The notes beneath the pieces are model-generated. The model was not told the DNA's origin and made no database searches. It saw nothing but the letters and a program-made list of their open reading frames with translations. From Tumebacillus permanentifrigoris (GTDB lineage: Bacteria; Bacillota; Bacilli; Tumebacillales; Tumebacillaceae), in contig NZ_QGGL01000013.1 in the NCBI RefSeq assembly GCF_003148565.1, positions 62,001 to 126,000 of the forward strand: DNA of 64,000 nt. Direction: 5' to 3'. Shown piece by piece: positions 52,725-63,872 of this stretch (within the stretch, counting starts at the first letter, position 1; every line of letters begins with the position of its first letter). Both the position numbers and the translations under genes were made by a program.

Positions 52725-53405
52725 ATGAAGTTTGCCGTACTGGTGTTCCCGGGCTCCAACTGTGACATCGACGCTGTCAAAGCGGTGGAAGACGTGCTCG
52801 GCCAACCGGTCGACACGGTTTGGCACACCACCGCAGACCTGTCCGACTACGACTGCATCCTCGTGCCGGGGGGCTTCTCCTACGGTGACTACCTGCGCTC
52901 CGGCGCGCTCGCTCGCTTCTCTCCGGTCATGGAGGCTGTCAAGCGCGAAGCTGAGAAAGGCAAGTTCGTGATCGGCATCTGCAACGGCTTCCAGATTCTC
53001 ACCGAATCGGGCCTGCTGCCAGGCGCACTTCGCCACAACGACCACCTGCAATTCCGCTGTGAAATCTCGCCGCTGATCGTGGAGAATGCCGATACCGCCT
53101 TCACCAGCGATTACAAAAAAGGCGACGTGATCAACATCCCGATCGCGCACGGAGAAGGCAGCTACTACGCCGACGAAGAGACGATTGCGAAACTGAACGC
53201 GAACAACCAAGTCGTGTTCCGCTACTTCGAGTGCGACCCGAACGGTTCCATCGAGCGCATCGCGGGCATCTGCAACGAAGCTGGCAACGTGCTCGGCATG
53301 ATGCCGCACCCGGAACGCGCCGTACACGAGTGGCTGGGATCAGCAGATGGCAAGGCACTATTTACATCGATCTTGAAGTCTTGGGAGGGCCGACAACGTG
53401 CGTAA
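52725..53405 (+). CDS. purQ: FGAM synthase glutaminase subunit PurQ
   Basis: A 226-residue class I glutaminase: [16 protein letters not shown] at the start, nucleophile in [10 protein letters not shown], and MMPHPERA near the end. It supplies ammonia to PurL. It starts 3 bases after purS, and its end overlaps purL by 8 bases. Confidence 0.98.
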   Translation: MKFAVLVFPGSNCDIDAVKAVEDVLGQPVDTVWHTTADLSDYDCILVPGGFSYGDYLRSGALARFSPVMEAVKREAEKGKFVIGICNGFQILTESGLLPGALRHNDHLQFRCEISPLIVENADTAFTSDYKKGDVINIPIAHGEGSYYADEETIAKLNANNQVVFRYFECDPNGSIERIAGICNEAGNVLGMMPHPERAVHEWLGSADGKALFTSILKSWEGRQRA

Positions 53406-55632
53406 TGAACCGACTCCGCAACAGATCGCCGAGGAAAAAATCTACCGTACTTTCGGTCTGAACGATGAGGAATACACCAAGATCGTCAGCCTGATGGGCC
53501 GCCAACCAAACTACGTCGAGACGGGCATCTACTCCGTCATGTGGTCGGAACACTGTTCGTACAAGTCCTCCCGTCCGGTTTTGAAAAAGTTCCCGACCCA
53601 AGCCCCGCACGTTCTGCAAGGCCCGGGCGAGAACGCAGGCATCATCGACATCGGCGACAACCTCGCCGTTTCCTTCAAGATCGAATCGCACAACCACCCG
53701 TCTGCCATCGAACCCTACCAAGGCGCAGCAACTGGCGTCGGCGGGATCATCCGCGACGTGTTCACGATGGGCGCTCGCCCGATCGCGCTGCTCAACTCGC
53801 TGCGTTTCGGTGAGATCGAAGGGCCGGACAATGCCCACAACCGCTACTTGTTCAACAACGTCGTCGCCGGGATCGCGGGCTATGGCAACTGCATCGGCAT
53901 CCCGACGGTCGGCGGTGAGGTCGTTTTTGATGACCGCTACAAATACAATCCGCTGGTCAACGCGATGTGCGTCGGGTTGCTCACCCATGACGAGATCGCA
54001 ACTGGCACCGCCTCTGGCGTTGGCAACCCGGTGCTCGCCGTCGGCGCTCGCACCGGTCGCGATGGCATCCACGGCGCTACGTTCGCCTCGACTGAGGACC
54101 CGCACTCCAAGGAGCGTTCCGCCGTGCAAGTTGGCGACCCGTTCATGGAAAAACTGCTCCTCGAAGCCTGCCTCGAACTGATCGCATCGGGCGCAGTCGT
54201 CGGCATCCAAGACATGGGTGCTGCAGGTCTGACCTCGTCGTCGGCAGAGATGGCCTCGCGCGCAGGTTCTGGCCTCGAACTCGACATGCTGAAAGTGCCG
54301 CGCCGCGAGGAAGGCATGACCCCGTATGAACTGATGCTGTCCGAATCGCAGGAACGCATGCTCGTCGTCATGGAGATGGGCAAGGAACACATCGCGGAAG
54401 AGATTTTCCAAAAGTGGAACCTCGAAGCGACCGTCATCGGTCGCGTCACGGACGATGGTATGCTGCGCCTGAAGGAAGGCGACGAAGTTGTCGCGGAGAT
54501 GATCGTCACCACGCTCGTTGACGATGCGCCTGTCTACCACCGTCCGTCCGCTCGTCCGTCCTACCTCGACCAAACGCTCGAATTCGATCCGGCGAGCATC
54601 ACCGCTCCGGCTGACTTGAACGCGACGTTGCACACCCTGCTCCGCACGCCGACGATCGCGTCCAAGGAGTATGTCTACCAGCAGTACGACAGCATGGTCC
54701 GCACCTCGACCGCCGTCCGTCCGGGCTCTGATGCGGCTGTCGTCACGATCCGTGGCACGCGCAAAGCACTGGCGATGTGTACCGATGGCAATGGTCGCTA
54801 TGTCTACCTGAACCCGCGTCGCGGGGGTCAGCACGCGATTGCAGAAGCGGCGCGCAACGTGGTCTGCTCCGGCGGCAAACCGCTAGCGGTCACCGACTGC
54901 CTGAACTACTCGTCCCCGGAGAAACCGGAGATCTTCTACCAGTTCGAAGAGTCCTGTGCCGGCATGTCCGAAGCTTGTGTCGTGCTGGCCACACCGGTCA
55001 TCTCCGGCAACGTCTCGCTCTACAACCAATCCAACGACCTCGATATCTACCCGACCCCGATCATCGGCATGGTCGGTTTGGTGGAGGACGTCGATCATAT
55101 CACCACCCAAACTTTCAAATCCGCAGGGAATCACGTCCTGCTCGTCGGCCCGTCCGACACCGCGGGCATCAGCGGTTCCGAATACCTGCGCGTCGTACAC
55201 GGCCTGACCGCAGGGGATGCTCCGGCGCTCGACCTGCACGTGGAAAAAGCGGTCCAGACCGCTGTGCTCACCGCGATCCAATCGGGCTACGTCCGCGCGG
55301 CGCATGACCTCGCAGAAGGTGGCTTGGCAGTCGCGGTCGCGGAATCGGCAATCGGCGGCAAGCTCGGCGCGCAACTTGAACTGAACACGAACCAACGTCT
55401 GGATGAAGTGCTGTTCGGGGAAGCAGGCTCCCGCATCTTGGTGGAAGTCGCGCCGGAAGCGCTGGCAGCGGTGGAGGCGATTTTTGCAAAAGAGGGCGTG
55501 TCCTCCACGGTGCTCGGCACCCTCGGCGGCGATGCGTTGGAAATCCGTGTGAACGGCGAAACTGTGATCAGCGAGAAAGTCGCTGAACTGGAATCGACTT
55601 GGAGAGGGGCCATCCCATGTCTCATGAACTAG
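53398..55632 (+). CDS. purL: FGAM synthase subunit PurL (small type)
   Basis: A 744-residue PurL needing PurS and Pur[28 protein letters not shown], and [20 protein letters not shown] are visible. It converts FGAR to FGAM with ATP. GTG 53398 is the start, inside the end of purQ. It overlaps purF by 16 bases. Confidence 0.98.
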   Translation: MRNEPTPQQIAEEKIYRTFGLNDEEYTKIVSLMGRQPNYVETGIYSVMWSEHCSYKSSRPVLKKFPTQAPHVLQGPGENAGIIDIGDNLAVSFKIESHNHPSAIEPYQGAATGVGGIIRDVFTMGARPIALLNSLRFGEIEGPDNAHNRYLFNNVVAGIAGYGNCIGIPTVGGEVVFDDRYKYNPLVNAMCVGLLTHDEIATGTASGVGNPVLAVGARTGRDGIHGATFASTEDPHSKERSAVQVGDPFMEKLLLEACLELIASGAVVGIQDMGAAGLTSSSAEMASRAGSGLELDMLKVPRREEGMTPYELMLSESQERMLVVMEMGKEHIAEEIFQKWNLEATVIGRVTDDGMLRLKEGDEVVAEMIVTTLVDDAPVYHRPSARPSYLDQTLEFDPASITAPADLNATLHTLLRTPTIASKEYVYQQYDSMVRTSTAVRPGSDAAVVTIRGTRKALAMCTDGNGRYVYLNPRRGGQHAIAEAARNVVCSGGKPLAVTDCLNYSSPEKPEIFYQFEESCAGMSEACVVLATPVISGNVSLYNQSNDLDIYPTPIIGMVGLVEDVDHITTQTFKSAGNHVLLVGPSDTAGISGSEYLRVVHGLTAGDAPALDLHVEKAVQTAVLTAIQSGYVRAAHDLAEGGLAVAVAESAIGGKLGAQLELNTNQRLDEVLFGEAGSRILVEVAPEALAAVEAIFAKEGVSSTVLGTLGGDALEIRVNGETVISEKVAELESTWRGAIPCLMN

Positions 55633-57053
55633 ACGTTTGGACGGATGATGACCTTTTTGACAAATGGCATGAAGAGTGCGGCGTATTCGGGATCTTTGGT
55701 CATGAGAATGCGGCAGAACTCACCTACTTCGCCCTGATCGCGCTGCAACATCGCGGTCAGGAGTCGGCGGGGATTGCAACGATCGACGGAAAAACGCTCT
55801 ACCACCAGCGCGGCATGGGCTTGGTGACGGAAGCGATTCCGAGCGAGCACATGTCCCGTCTGGGTCGTGGGCATGCTGGGATCGGTCACGTCCGCTACTC
55901 GACCTCTGGTGGTTCACAGCTGCTGAACGCACAACCGCTGGTGTTCAATTTCCAGCGCGGCAACTTGGCGCTCGCGCACAACGGCAACCTCGTCAACGCG
56001 TTCCAACTGCGCAGCTTCTTGGAACGTCGCGGCGCGATCTTCCAATCGACGTCTGACACCGAAGTTGTGGCGCATCTGATCGCTCGCGCCGACAGCAACG
56101 ACATGCAGGAGAGCATCCGCGAGTCGCTCTCGATCGTGAAGGGCGCGTATGCGTTTGTGATCCTGACTGATGACAAGCTCTATGCGATGCGCGATGCCAA
56201 CGGCCTGCGCCCGATGGTCTTGGGGCAGATCGGCGGCGCGTACTGCGTGGCTTCGGAATCCTGTGCGTTTGACACGATTGGCGCGGAGTTCGTGCGCGAC
56301 ATCGAGCCGGGCGAGATGGTCGTCATCTCCAAGGACGGCATCGAGTCCACGCGCTTTGCAGGGCAGGCCAAAAAGGCGCTCTGCACCTTCGAATACATCT
56401 ACTTCGCACGCCCAGACTCGGACATCGACGGGTTCAACGTCCACAACGTGCGCAAAGAGTTTGGCCGCTTGCTCTCTCGTGAACACCCGATCGAGGCAGA
56501 CGTTGTCATCGGCGTACCCGATTCGAGTATTTCCTCGGCAATCGGCTACGCAGAAGAATCGGGCATCCCCTATGAGATCGGTCTGATCAAAAACCGCTAC
56601 ATCGGTCGCACGTTCATCCAACCGAGCCAAGAACTGCGCGCCCGCGGTGTGCGTCTGAAATTGAATGCGGTGCGCAGAATTGTCGAAGGCAAGCGCGTCG
56701 TCCTGATCGACGATTCGATTGTGCGCGGGACGACTTCGGGTCGGATCGTCACGATGTTGCGCGAAGCCGGGGCCCTTGAAGTTCATGTGCGGATCGCTTC
56801 TCCGCCCGTCACCCATTCCTGCTTCTACGGCATCGACACCTCGACGCGAGAGGAACTGATCGCCTCGCGCAAGTCGGTCGAGGAAATTCGCGAGTACATC
56901 GGCGCGGAATCGCTGGAGTTTCTCAGCGAGCCGACGATGATGAAGGCGTTTGGATTCGAAGACACCAGTGACCACGGACATTGCAACGCCTGCTTCACCG
57001 GCAAGTACCCGACGGAAATCTACGAAGACCTGTCCAAGATGATCTTGGGCTAA
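55617..57053 (+). CDS. purF: Amidophosphoribosyltransferase
   Basis: A 478-residue PurF, committing step of purine synthesis. The catalytic cysteine in [13 protein letters not shown] is Cys21, so about 20 residues must be removed, longer than the 11-residue propeptide of B. subtilis. Cysteines in [17 protein letters not shown] and HCNACFTG fit the iron-sulfur cluster of the Bacillus type. [13 protein letters not shown] is the PRPP site. GGAGAGGGG precedes ATG 55617. Confidence 0.98.
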   Translation: MSHELDVWTDDDLFDKWHEECGVFGIFGHENAAELTYFALIALQHRGQESAGIATIDGKTLYHQRGMGLVTEAIPSEHMSRLGRGHAGIGHVRYSTSGGSQLLNAQPLVFNFQRGNLALAHNGNLVNAFQLRSFLERRGAIFQSTSDTEVVAHLIARADSNDMQESIRESLSIVKGAYAFVILTDDKLYAMRDANGLRPMVLGQIGGAYCVASESCAFDTIGAEFVRDIEPGEMVVISKDGIESTRFAGQAKKALCTFEYIYFARPDSDIDGFNVHNVRKEFGRLLSREHPIEADVVIGVPDSSISSAIGYAEESGIPYEIGLIKNRYIGRTFIQPSQELRARGVRLKLNAVRRIVEGKRVVLIDDSIVRGTTSGRIVTMLREAGALEVHVRIASPPVTHSCFYGIDTSTREELIASRKSVEEIREYIGAESLEFLSEPTMMKAFGFEDTSDHGHCNACFTGKYPTEIYEDLSKMILG

Positions 57054-57070
57054 GGACGGAGGAACGGAAG

Positions 57071-58114
57071 ATGAGCGATCTGTACAAAGCAGCGGGCGTC
57101 GATATCGACGCTGGCAACGAAGCGGTGCGCCGCATGAAAACGCATGTCGCCCGGACGATGCGCCCAGAGGTGGCGACGATGCTCGGCGGCTTTGGCGGCG
57201 GGTTCCACCTCGATGTTGCCAAATACCAAAACCCGGTCCTCGTCTCGGGCACGGATGGCGTCGGCACCAAGTTGAAGCTGGCGTTTGCGATGAATCGCCA
57301 TGATACGATCGGCATCGATGCGGTTGCCATGTGCGTGAACGATATCGTGGTGATGGGCGCGGAACCGCTGTTTTTCCTCGACTACTTTGCAACGGGCAAA
57401 GTCGAGCCGGGCGTGATCGAGGATGTAGTAAAAGGCATGGCGGACGGCTGTGAGCAATCCGGTTGCGCGTTGATCGGTGGCGAAACGGCTGAGATGCCGG
57501 GCATGTACCAACCGGGTGAGTACGACATCGCAGGCTTCACGGTTGGCGTGGTCGACAAGGAAAAAATGATCAACCCGGCGAACGTTCGTGTCGGCGACGT
57601 CATCCTCGGACTCGCCTCGAGCGGCATCCATTCGAACGGCTACTCGCTGGTGCGCAAGCTGTTTTTCCAAGACGGTGGCTACGAGCTCGATCATGTCTTC
57701 CCGGAGATCGGCCGCCCGCTGGGCGAAGAGCTTTTGACCCCGACCCGTCTGTATGTCAAGCCGGTTCTGAACTTGTTGGAGCGCTTCGAGATCCACGCGT
57801 TGGCACACATCACGGGCGGCGGGTTCCTTGAAAACATCCCGCGTGTGCTGCCAGAGGGTGTTTCCGCTGAGATTCAAGTCGGTTCGTGGCCGGTACACGC
57901 GGTGTTCGGCACGATGCGCCGCCTCGGCAACGTCAGCGACTATGACCTGTTCCGCACCTTTAATATGGGCATCGGCATGGTGATGATCGTTCCGGCGGAG
58001 CAAGCGGACGAGATTCTCGCAGCCGCAGAAGCGCTCGGCGAAGAAGCGTTCCGGATCGGCACCGTCATCGAAGGTGCGCAGGATGTGCAATTGAAGGGGA
58101 TCGACATCGCATGA
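57071..58114 (+). CDS. purM: AIR synthetase
   Basis: A 347-residue Pur[16 protein letters not shown] at the start, [14 protein letters not shown], and [16 protein letters not shown]. It closes the imidazole ring with ATP. GGAGGAACGGAAG precedes ATG 57071. The stop overlaps purN (ATGA). Confidence 0.98.
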   Translation: MSDLYKAAGVDIDAGNEAVRRMKTHVARTMRPEVATMLGGFGGGFHLDVAKYQNPVLVSGTDGVGTKLKLAFAMNRHDTIGIDAVAMCVNDIVVMGAEPLFFLDYFATGKVEPGVIEDVVKGMADGCEQSGCALIGGETAEMPGMYQPGEYDIAGFTVGVVDKEKMINPANVRVGDVILGLASSGIHSNGYSLVRKLFFQDGGYELDHVFPEIGRPLGEELLTPTRLYVKPVLNLLERFEIHALAHITGGGFLENIPRVLPEGVSAEIQVGSWPVHAVFGTMRRLGNVSDYDLFRTFNMGIGMVMIVPAEQADEILAAAEALGEEAFRIGTVIEGAQDVQLKGIDIA

Positions 58115-58725
58115 AGAAGTTCGCGATTTTTGCATCAGGATCTGGGTCAAACGCTCAGGTCCTGTTTGATCACGTAGCGAGTGGCGCGATCCCAGGCGTT
58201 GTGGCCTGTCTCGTCTGTGACCGCCCAGGTGCAGGGGTGATTGAGCGGGCGGAACAAGCGGGCGTCGAGACGCTCGTCTACCGCCCTCGCGATTTTGCGA
58301 CCAAGGGCGACTATGAGGCAGAAGTCGTGCGCGAATTGCAAGCGCGCGATGTGGACTATGTGGTGCTGGCCGGCTACATGCGGTTGTGCGGGCCGACGTT
58401 TCTCGCGGCGTATGCAGGTCGCACGATCAACGTACACCCTTCGCTGTTGCCGATGTTCCCAGGGGCGACGGCGATTGCGGACGCGGTGGCAGCGGGCGTC
58501 AAGTACACCGGCGTGACCGTTCACTTCATCGATGAAGGCATGGACACCGGGCCGATCATTCGGCAGGAGACGGTGCGCGTGCACGTGGACGACACGCTGG
58601 AGAGTGTGGCAGCGAAAATCCACGAGGTGGAGCATCGACTGCTTCCAGAAGTGACGAAGGCGTTGGTTAGCGGTTCACTGCGTATGGAGCATGGGAAAGC
58701 ACTTTTTACGAGCGGAGGAATGTAG
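58111..58725 (+). CDS. purN: GAR transformylase
   Basis: A 204-residue folate-dependent Pur[35 protein letters not shown], and [14 protein letters not shown] with the catalytic His and Asp. Overlaps purM by 4 bases. Confidence 0.97.
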   Translation: MKKFAIFASGSGSNAQVLFDHVASGAIPGVVACLVCDRPGAGVIERAEQAGVETLVYRPRDFATKGDYEAEVVRELQARDVDYVVLAGYMRLCGPTFLAAYAGRTINVHPSLLPMFPGATAIADAVAAGVKYTGVTVHFIDEGMDTGPIIRQETVRVHVDDTLESVAAKIHEVEHRLLPEVTKALVSGSLRMEHGKALFTSGGM

Positions 58726-58728
58726 AGC

Positions 58729-60276
58729 ATGAAACGCGCACTGATCAGCGTATCGGACAAAACCGGCGTCGTGGAGTTGGCACAAGCACTGGTGCGTCAC
58801 GATGTCGAAATCGTCTCCACCGGTGGGACGCATAAATTGTTGCAGGAAGCAGGTCTCCCGGTCACCAACATCTCGGAGGTGACCGGCTTCCCGGAGATCA
58901 TGGACGGCCGGGTGAAGACACTGCATCCGAACATTTTCGGCGGACTGCTGGCGATCCGTTCCAATGAGGAGCATACGGCGGCGATCGCAGGTCTGAACAT
59001 CGCGCCGATCGACTACGTGATCGTCAACCTGTACCCGTTCAAGGAGACGATCTCCAAGCCGGGTGTCCACTTCGAGGATGCGATTGAAAACATCGACATC
59101 GGCGGTCCGTCGATGCTGCGTGCGGCGGCGAAAAACTACCAAGACGTGATCGTGGTTGTCGATGCTGGTGACTATGCCCGCGTGGTGGAGTCGCTGGATT
59201 CCGGCACCCCGCTGACCCGCGAAGAAAAATTGGCGTTGGCGACCAAGGTCTTCCGTCACACCGCCGCCTACGACGCGCTGATCTCGCAGTACCTCTCGAA
59301 GGAAATCGGCGAGGAGTTCCCGGAGAAACTCACGCTGACCTATGAAAAAGTGCAAGATCTGCGCTACGGGGAGAACCCGCACCAGACGGCCGCTTTTTAC
59401 GCAGAACCGGGTGCCGCGCTGCACACCATCGCCGGCGCGAAGCAGTTGCACGGCAAGGAACTGTCCTACAACAACATCAACGATGCCAATGCCGCACTGG
59501 CCATCGTCCACGAGTTCACCGAACCGGCCGTGGTGGCGGTCAAGCATACCAACCCGTGTGGCGTGGGCATCGCGGAGAACATTTTTGACGCGTACATGAA
59601 GGCGTATGAAGCGGACCCGGTCTCGATCTTTGGCGGCATCATCGCGCTGAACCGCGAAGTGGATGCACCGACCGCGACCAAGATGGGCGAGTTGTTCCTC
59701 GAGATCATCCTCGCGCCGTCCTACACCGAGGAAGCGCTGGCGATCCTGATGCAGAAAAAAAACCTGCGCGTGATGACCGTTGCGATGACTCCGGCAGGCG
59801 GGATCGAAGCGTTGGGCGCACCGCGCACCACGTTGAAAGTGCAAGGCGGCTTGTTGATCCAAGACCTCGACACCAACACCGTGAGCGCAGCAGATGTACA
59901 AGTGGTCACCAAGCGTCAGCCGACTGCGGATGAGTTGAAGCAGTTGCTGTTCGGCTGGAAAGTGGTCAAGCATGTGAAGTCCAACGCGATCGTGTTGGCA
60001 AAAGGCGACCGCACCGTCGGTGTGGGCGCTGGTCAGATGAACCGCGTCGGCGCGGCCAAGATCGCGGTTGAGCAAGCGGGTGAGTTGTCGCACGGTGCGA
60101 TCCTCGCGTCCGATGCGTTTTTCCCGATGGCAGACACCGTCCAAGCGGCAGCCGCAGCGGGCATCACGGCGATCATCCAACCGGGCGGCTCGATCAAGGA
60201 CGCCGACTCGATTGCCGCCGCAGACGAAGCGGGCATCGCGATGGTCTTCACGAGCGTTCGCCATTTCAAGCACTAA
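58729..60276 (+). CDS. purH: AICAR transformylase/IMP cyclohydrolase
   Basis: A 515-residue bifunctional enzyme. The N-terminal IMP cyclohydrolase (MGS-like) domain has [17 protein letters not shown] and [13 protein letters not shown]; the transformylase domain has [10 protein letters not shown] and the C-terminal [20 protein letters not shown] precedes ATG 58729, 3 bases after purN. Confidence 0.98.
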   Translation: MKRALISVSDKTGVVELAQALVRHDVEIVSTGGTHKLLQEAGLPVTNISEVTGFPEIMDGRVKTLHPNIFGGLLAIRSNEEHTAAIAGLNIAPIDYVIVNLYPFKETISKPGVHFEDAIENIDIGGPSMLRAAAKNYQDVIVVVDAGDYARVVESLDSGTPLTREEKLALATKVFRHTAAYDALISQYLSKEIGEEFPEKLTLTYEKVQDLRYGENPHQTAAFYAEPGAALHTIAGAKQLHGKELSYNNINDANAALAIVHEFTEPAVVAVKHTNPCGVGIAENIFDAYMKAYEADPVSIFGGIIALNREVDAPTATKMGELFLEIILAPSYTEEALAILMQKKNLRVMTVAMTPAGGIEALGAPRTTLKVQGGLLIQDLDTNTVSAADVQVVTKRQPTADELKQLLFGWKVVKHVKSNAIVLAKGDRTVGVGAGQMNRVGAAKIAVEQAGELSHGAILASDAFFPMADTVQAAAAAGITAIIQPGGSIKDADSIAAADEAGIAMVFTSVRHFKH

Positions 60277-60284
60277 GAAAAGAG

Positions 60285-60355
60285 CTCGGTTGAAGGACAT
60301 GCGCCGACGATCACATCGATCCTAGAGGGATTCTCGGCGCATGTGTTCAGCCGAG
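60285..60355 (+). repeat. Long inverted repeat between purH and purD
   Basis: CTCGGTTGAA..CATGCGCCGA pairs with TCGGCGCATG..TTCAGCCGAG around a loop of about 26 bases. There is no T-run, so it is probably an mRNA stability or processing element rather than a terminator. Confidence 0.75.
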
Positions 60356-60374
60356 GTATAGAGGGGGTTATTTA

Positions 60375-61634
60375 ATGAAGGTTCTCGTAGTAGGAGCAGG
60401 GGGTCGGGAGCATGCGATCCTGTGGAAATTGGCACAATCCCCGCAACAGCCGAAGTTGTACTGTGCGCCAGGCAATCCGGGCACGGAAGCAATGGCGACA
60501 TCCGTCCCGATCGGGACGGAGGACGTCGTCGCCCTCGCTGATTTTGCAGAGCGAGAAGGCATCGACCTGACTGTCATCGGTCCAGAAGCCCCGTTGCTAG
60601 CGGGCATCGTCGACCACTTTGCAGAGCGCGGGTTGCGGGTATTCGGCCCGCGTCGTGCGGCGGCGCTCATCGAAGGCTCCAAAGCCTTCGCCAAGTCGGT
60701 CATGTCAAAACGCGGCGTTCCGACCGCGCGTTACGGAGATTTCACCGACGCCGAGGCAGCCCGCGCCTATGTGCGGGAACAGGGTGCCCCGATCGTCATC
60801 AAAGCGGACGGACTCGCAGCGGGCAAAGGGGTTATCGTCGCGATGACGTTGGAGGAGGCCGAAGCTGCCCTCGACATGATCATGAGCGAGAATGCATTTG
60901 GCGATGCAGGCAACAAAGTCGTCGTCGAGGAGTTCCTGACCGGGCAAGAAGCGACCGTCATGGCGTTCGTTTCGGGGCAGACGATCAAACTGATGGTGCC
61001 CGCTCAAGACCACAAGCCTGCCTACGATGGTGACAAAGGCCCGAACACAGGCGGCATGGGCACGTACAGCCCGGTTCCGGTCATCACGCCGGAGTTGTTG
61101 GCAGAGGTCGAACGCACGATCATCGCCCCAGTCGTCGAGGGACTCGCCGCAGATGGGACTCCGTATCAGGGCGTGCTGTACACCGGATTGATCCTCACGA
61201 CGGAGGGCCCGAAAGTCATCGAGTTCAACGCTCGATTTGGCGACCCGGAAACCCAAGTGGTGCTCACGCGACTGGAGAGCGATCTGCTCGACGTCTTCAA
61301 CAGCGTGGTGGATGGCACGCTGGAGCAGCAAGAGTTGGTCTGGTCGAACCGAGCGGCGGTCTGCGTCGTGCTGGCTGCGGGAGGCTACCCGGCGGACTAC
61401 CGCAAGGGCGATGTGATTCACGGTCTCGACAGTGCGGATGCGCACAGCGCCATTTTTCACGCGGGCACGAAACAGACGGAGGCTGGCATTGTCACCAACG
61501 GCGGTCGCGTGCTGGGTGTGACTGGCTTCGGTGCAGATCTGCGCGAGGCCCAACAGCAAGCGTATGCAGCGGTGGAGCGCGTTGGGTTTGCTGGGGTACA
61601 CTACCGTCGTGACATCGCAGACAAAGCGCTGTAA
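60375..61634 (+). CDS. purD: GAR synthetase
   Basis: A 419-residue ATP-grasp enzyme: VLVVGAGGREHAILWKL at the start, IKADGLAAGKGVIVA, GPNTGGMGTYSPVP, and IEFNARFGDPETQ. GAGGGGG precedes ATG 60375. Last gene of the operon, after a 98-base gap holding the inverted repeat. Confidence 0.98.
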   Translation: MKVLVVGAGGREHAILWKLAQSPQQPKLYCAPGNPGTEAMATSVPIGTEDVVALADFAEREGIDLTVIGPEAPLLAGIVDHFAERGLRVFGPRRAAALIEGSKAFAKSVMSKRGVPTARYGDFTDAEAARAYVREQGAPIVIKADGLAAGKGVIVAMTLEEAEAALDMIMSENAFGDAGNKVVVEEFLTGQEATVMAFVSGQTIKLMVPAQDHKPAYDGDKGPNTGGMGTYSPVPVITPELLAEVERTIIAPVVEGLAADGTPYQGVLYTGLILTTEGPKVIEFNARFGDPETQVVLTRLESDLLDVFNSVVDGTLEQQELVWSNRAAVCVVLAAGGYPADYRKGDVIHGLDSADAHSAIFHAGTKQTEAGIVTNGGRVLGVTGFGADLREAQQQAYAAVERVGFAGVHYRRDIADKAL

Positions 61635-61663
61635 GGTGTAACGGCTGTGCGTAGGTTGATGGG

Positions 61664-61696
61664 AAAAGGCAACCCGATAGCGGGTTGCCTTTTTTG
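61664..61696 (+). terminator. pur operon terminator
   Basis: AAAAGGCAACCCG / CGGGTTGCCTTTTTT with a 4-base loop. Confidence 0.94.
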
Positions 61697-61751
61697 TGGT
61701 GCGTTTTGTGGTACATTGTAGAGAGTGAGTTGACCAGAAGGGGGATGCTTG

Positions 61752-62240
61752 ATGCGATTTCTTGAGAATGTGACACCTGTGTTTACCGAGCGCCATCTCG
61801 ATCACCTGGAACGGTATCGGGCCTCGTATGGCGAGGACTTTTTTTCCCCAGAGGCAATTGCCCATCAACGTGCGCAAGTCCAGAGCGGACATCCGAGCCC
61901 GCGTTGTGGTGTGAATAGCAAGTGTTTCGAGATCTTCCATGAAGGACAGCACATCGGGGATCTTGCGTTGATCCTGAACCATGTAGCTGATGCAGGTCAG
62001 CCGGCGGAGGATCGTTATGAGTTGGATCTGATGATCTTCCACGAGCACTCCGCTCAAGGTCTAGCGAAACAGGCGTTGCAGGAGTTTCTGGAACTGTACA
62101 AGGAGACCTATGAGCAGCCTTTAGAAGCGTTGGTGCGCAAGGCGAACCCGCTTTTTGCGCAGGTGGTGCATCTGCTGGAGCGTGCGGGTTTTGTTGTCGA
62201 TGGGGATTTGGGGGCGGATGTGGTGTATGTGTTGAGATGA
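61752..62240 (+). CDS. GNAT-like hypothetical protein
   Basis: A 162-residue soluble protein with GNAT-like topology: IFHEGQHIGDLALIL, ELDLMIFHEHSAQGLAKQALQEFLELY, and LVRKANPLFAQVVHLLERAGFV (the usual C-terminal helix-strand). The CoA-binding loop (HSAQGLAKQAL) deviates from Q/RxxGxG/A, so activity is uncertain. AAGGGGG precedes ATG 61752; a TTG one codon earlier is possible. Monocistronic. Confidence 0.7.
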   Translation: MRFLENVTPVFTERHLDHLERYRASYGEDFFSPEAIAHQRAQVQSGHPSPRCGVNSKCFEIFHEGQHIGDLALILNHVADAGQPAEDRYELDLMIFHEHSAQGLAKQALQEFLELYKETYEQPLEALVRKANPLFAQVVHLLERAGFVVDGDLGADVVYVLR

Positions 62241-62246
62241 GCGTGG

Positions 62247-62279
62247 AAAGACTCCGCCAGCAGGCGTGGGTCTTTTTTT
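62247..62279 (+). terminator. Terminator after the GNAT-like gene
   Basis: An AAAGAC..CGCC / GGCG..GTCTTT stem with small internal loops, then a T-run. Confidence 0.75.
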
Positions 62280-62355
62280 ATTGCAGTCACTCCTATCCGT
62301 TAATGATCGAAAATAAATGTCTGTTTCTGGGAGAAAGTGATGCTGAAATTATGCC

Positions 62356-62384
62356 TTGCTTACACAAGCGCGATTAATTAAAAT
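62356..62384 (+). promoter_or_regulatory. Promoter of the flippase operon
   Basis: TTGCTT (62356-62361), 17-base spacer, TAAAAT (62379-62384), 52 bases before the gene. Confidence 0.6.
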
Positions 62385-62435
62385 AGGAAGAAAGGTGTCG
62401 AAATTTGCAAGAAAAAAAGTAGGGGATAACAGACA

Positions 62436-63872
62436 ATGCTAGGACGCCATACCCTTTTCTATTTGCTAGCACGCGCATTGCCTGGGGCGGTGAACTTCAT
62501 CGCCATCGCTTTCTATACGAGATTGTTGTCGCCTGGTGAATATGGGCAGTATACGCTCCTGCTTTCCACGGCCGCCCTGTTGAATGTTGTGTGTTTTCAA
62601 TGGTTGCGCGTCGGACTCCTGCGCTACCTGCCGATGTATGAAGCAGAGCGCAAGGATGCATTTATGGGCACGGTCTGGACCGGTTGCTTGCTGATCATGG
62701 GTATCACCGGGGCAGGCTTGTGTGTCGTGGGGTCGCTCGGTTGGCTTCCCACCGGATTGCCGTGGGGACTCGTCCTCGGCACGCTGTGGATTTTTGCTTG
62801 TTTTGATCTGTTTCTGGAGGCAGCCCGCTCGGGGCTCAGTCCGATCCGCTATGGCATTCTCTCGATTTCCAAATCTGTGCTGACCGTGGCGACAGGTGTT
62901 GGTTTCGCGTATTTCGGATTGGGCGGTCGTGGGCTGGTCTACGGCTTGATGATCGGCATGGTGGTGCCGCTGGCGTTTTTTGGTCAGATGATCTGGCGTC
63001 AGGTGCGTCCGTCTCTGCTCGACCGCGCGATCCTGCGCCAGTTGTGGCAGTATGGATGGCCGCTGACCTTGACGTTCTCACTGGGCTACCTCATCTATTC
63101 CTCAGACCGTTTCCTGCTCGGGTACTTCCTCGGTGAGGAGATGACTGGCACCTACGCGGTCTCCTATGACCTCACCCAACAGACTTTGGTGTTGGTGATG
63201 GTCGTGGTCAATCTCGCCTCCTACCCGCTGATCGTGCGGGCGCTGGAGGACAAAGGCATCGAGGAAGCCGCGCAACGTCTGAAAAGCGCCGCTGTGCTGC
63301 TGCTGACCGTGTCGCTGCCGATGACCGTGGTGTTTATCTCGCTGGCAACGAACATCTCCGATGTGCTGTTCGGCGCATCGTTTCGCACAGTCGCGGCACA
63401 GATCATGCCGTGGATTGCGATCTCTGCCTTCCTGCAAGGCTTTAAGTCGTACTACCTCGACCAAGCGTTCCAGTTGGGGCGCAAGACCTCACTGCAGATC
63501 TGGCCCGTGCTCGGTGCGCTGGTGATCAATTTGCTGCTGAACGTCTGGTGGATTCCGATCTGGGGTGTGCTCGGTTCGGCATATGCCGCCTGCTGTGCCT
63601 ATGGGTTCGCGTGCTTGACCAGTTGGGCGCTGGGTCGTCGGGTCTTCCCGATGCACTTGCCGCTGCGTGAGTTTGCGAAAACGCTGCTCGCCTCTGGCTT
63701 GCTCGCGCTGATGTTCGCCCTGCTCTCCGGTTGGTCGGGCATCGTGGCGCTGGTCGTGCAAGGTGTGGTCGGGGCGGTCGTTTACCTCGGCGTTGTGCTG
63801 GTGTTCAATGTCGGCGGTGTTCGGCAACAGGTGCGCGCAATGCGATCGCGCAGGACGGGGGAACGCGTATGA
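62436..63872 (+). CDS. Polysaccharide flippase (Wzx/MATE-like)
   Basis: A 478-residue polytopic protein with about 12 to 14 membrane helices, starting RHTLFYLLARALPGAVNFIA and with LSPGEYGQYTLLLS, typical of the oligosaccharide flippase family. It should flip lipid-linked glycans for a surface polysaccharide. TAGGGG precedes ATG 62436. The stop overlaps the next gene (ATGA), so a glycan cluster begins here and continues past the window. Confidence 0.92.
   Translation: MLGRHTLFYLLARALPGAVNFIAIAFYTRLLSPGEYGQYTLLLSTAALLNVVCFQWLRVGLLRYLPMYEAERKDAFMGTVWTGCLLIMGITGAGLCVVGSLGWLPTGLPWGLVLGTLWIFACFDLFLEAARSGLSPIRYGILSISKSVLTVATGVGFAYFGLGGRGLVYGLMIGMVVPLAFFGQMIWRQVRPSLLDRAILRQLWQYGWPLTLTFSLGYLIYSSDRFLLGYFLGEEMTGTYAVSYDLTQQTLVLVMVVVNLASYPLIVRALEDKGIEEAAQRLKSAAVLLLTVSLPMTVVFISLATNISDVLFGASFRTVAAQIMPWIAISAFLQGFKSYYLDQAFQLGRKTSLQIWPVLGALVINLLLNVWWIPIWGVLGSAYAACCAYGFACLTSWALGRRVFPMHLPLREFAKTLLASGLLALMFALLSGWSGIVALVVQGVVGAVVYLGVVLVFNVGGVRQQVRAMRSRRTGERV

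Noticed and set aside
53362-54834. 490-codon frame antisense to purL, with others antisense to purF, purM and purH
   Set aside because: Antisense shadows of well-identified genes without start signals.
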